DNA from: Bacteroidia bacterium
GTDB lineage: Bacteria > Bacteroidota > Bacteroidia > NS11-12g > UBA9320
Direction: 5' to 3'
DNA length: 8,221 nt
Assembly: GCA_022425465.1 (NCBI GenBank)
Contig: JAKMFK010000078.1
Location: 1 to 8,221 of the forward strand
Shown here: positions 7,358 to 8,221 of the stretch, one piece after another
Numbering within the stretch: the stretch's first letter is position 1
Layout of the letters: each line of letters opens with the position of its first letter
Position numbers and translations under genes: made by a program
The notes under the pieces: model-generated
Seen by the model: only the letters and a program-made list of their open reading frames with translations
Database searches by the model: none
What the model was told of the DNA's origin: nothing

Positions 7358-8111
7358 AAAACACTTCGGTCAGCATTTTTTAACAAGCCAAACTACTGCA
7401 CAAGAAATTGTCAATGGACTTGGGAATATTGATGATCATGATGTGCTTGAAATTGGACCTGGTATGGGTATCTTAACCCAATATCTGTTGACCAAGGCAA
7501 AAACATTCAAAGCCGTTGAAATTGATGATGATGCAACCGAATATCTCAAAAACCAATGGCAAAACATCGAAATTATTCAAGCTGATTTTTTAAAAATTAC
7601 TCTCACGGATTACTATAACCAATCCTTTCGATTAATTGGCAATTTCCCCTACAATATTTCATCCCAAATCGTTTTTAAAATCATTGAAAACTCTCATTTA
7701 ATTGATCAATGGGTAGGCATGTTTCAACTGGAGATGGGTATTCGACTAGTTGCCCAACCAAAAGATAAAAAAAACTATGGAATTTTGAGTGTTCTCATGC
7801 CTTTTTACTACGATGTAGAACAAATGATGACACTACCCCCTAAGGCATTCAATCCACCGCCAAGAGTCAATAGCATTGTCGTAAAAGCAAGAAAAAAACA
7901 GCATAAATTTAAAGCTGATCCCAAATTAATCAAAAGAGTCGTCAAAACTGCTTTTGGACAAAGAAGGAAAACATTGAGAAATAGTCTAGCCTCAATTATT
8001 GCTAAAGAGCTTTTTATTACCCATCAATTTGCTACCTTGCGACCTGAGAACCTCACCTATCTTCAATTTGAGGAATTGTGTGTGTTCATAGAACCCCATG
8101 TCAGTAATTGA
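7347..8111 (+). CDS. rsmA: 16S rRNA (adenine1518-N6/adenine1519-N6)-dimethyltransferase
   Basis: RsmA (KsgA) uses S-adenosylmethionine to dimethylate the two adjacent adenines in the 3'-terminal hairpin of 16S rRNA, a late step in small-subunit assembly. The 254 residues match the family length. Motifs are the N-terminal KAKKHFGQHFL, the SAM-binding VLEIGPGMGILTQ (33-45), acidic VEIDDDA (57-63), QADFL (78-82), the catalytic NFPYNISSQ (99-107; NLPY in most proteobacteria) and the C-terminal FGQRRKTLRNSL (203-214). The start is TTG at 7347. The frame is closed by a stop at 7335, and no ATG or GTG lies between it and the conserved region, so TTG is the only usual start codon available. The start lies inside the lpxK 3' end, and the rsmA 3' end overlaps the mgtE start by 14 bases. 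Confidence 0.95.
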   Translation: MKAKKHFGQHFLTSQTTAQEIVNGLGNIDDHDVLEIGPGMGILTQYLLTKAKTFKAVEIDDDATEYLKNQWQNIEIIQADFLKITLTDYYNQSFRLIGNFPYNISSQIVFKIIENSHLIDQWVGMFQLEMGIRLVAQPKDKKNYGILSVLMPFYYDVEQMMTLPPKAFNPPPRVNSIVVKARKKQHKFKADPKLIKRVVKTAFGQRRKTLRNSLASIIAKELFITHQFATLRPENLTYLQFEELCVFIEPHVSN

Positions 8112-8221
8112 AATAACAAAAGAATCACAAGATGAGCTACTTTCTCTTATTGAAGCTCAAAAAAAGGAAGAACTTGTTCCTGTTCTTGAAAAATTATATG
8201 CTGCTGATATTGCTGAGCTTT
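8098..8221 (+). CDS. mgtE: MgtE-type magnesium transporter, N-terminal fragment
   Basis: The gene starts at an ATG inside the end of rsmA and runs off the right edge after 41 codons. The visible part is a hydrophilic, helical N-terminus (TKESQDELLSLIEAQ) ending in YAADIAEL. That corresponds to the HPADIAELLE stretch which opens the cytoplasmic MgtE N domain. This domain, with the CBS pair, senses Mg2+ and gates the membrane channel. The membrane part is outside the window, so the call rests on this short motif, the position and my recollection that mgtE often follows rsmA in Bacteroidota. The 14-base overlap with rsmA and lack of a separate promoter imply co-translation with lpxK-rsmA. Confidence 0.72.
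   Translation, partial: MSVIEITKESQDELLSLIEAQKKEELVPVLEKLYAADIAEL

Noticed and set aside
1..8221. Possible novel defence, mobile or RNA-based system
   Set aside because: Every stretch is taken up by recognisable conserved genes with gaps of about 50 bases or less. No repeats, integrase, transposase, toxin-antitoxin pair or structured RNA was seen on either strand.

Overview
The window looks like a chromosomal segment from an AT-rich Gram-negative member of the Bacteroidota. Four things point there. The first, truncated gene ends in a type IX secretion (T9SS) type A C-terminal sorting domain. An lpxK gene implies lipid A. Shine-Dalgarno-like sequences are essentially absent before the starts. 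Instead, matches to the Bacteroidota -7 promoter element (TAnnTTTG) occur in the intergenic gaps, one of them exact with a TTTG -33 element. I cannot place the organism more finely from sequence alone.

All recognisable genes lie on the + strand and are tightly packed, with no gap longer than about 50 bases. In order they are: the 3' end of a T9SS cargo protein (1-245); a metallo-beta-lactamase-fold hydrolase coupled to it through TAATG (245-1090); a two-domain malic enzyme, maeB (1137-3404); a small GNAT acetyltransferase (3413-3847); a VIT1/CCC1-type membrane metal transporter (3886-4581); dxs (about 4619-6364); lpxK (6407-7357); rsmA/ksgA (7347-8111); and the first 41 codons of an mgtE-type magnesium transporter (8098-8221). 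No tRNA, rRNA, CRISPR array, insertion sequence, attachment site, riboswitch or convincing intrinsic terminator was seen.

Functionally this is mostly core metabolism and envelope housekeeping. MaeB converts malate to pyruvate with NADPH. Dxs condenses pyruvate with glyceraldehyde 3-phosphate to start the MEP isoprenoid pathway. LpxK finishes lipid IVA. RsmA matures 16S rRNA. The VIT-like and MgtE-like proteins move divalent metals. lpxK, rsmA and mgtE overlap end to end (11 and 14 bases), so they probably form one translationally coupled operon.

The points most worth a second look are local. Start codons are unusual: GTG for lpxK, TTG for rsmA, and probably TTG for dxs. Several -7-like boxes sit only 5-10 bases before the start codon, which suggests leaderless or near-leaderless mRNAs. 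The Dxs has a very short linker between its TPP half and the rest. I found no evidence of a new multi-gene system here.
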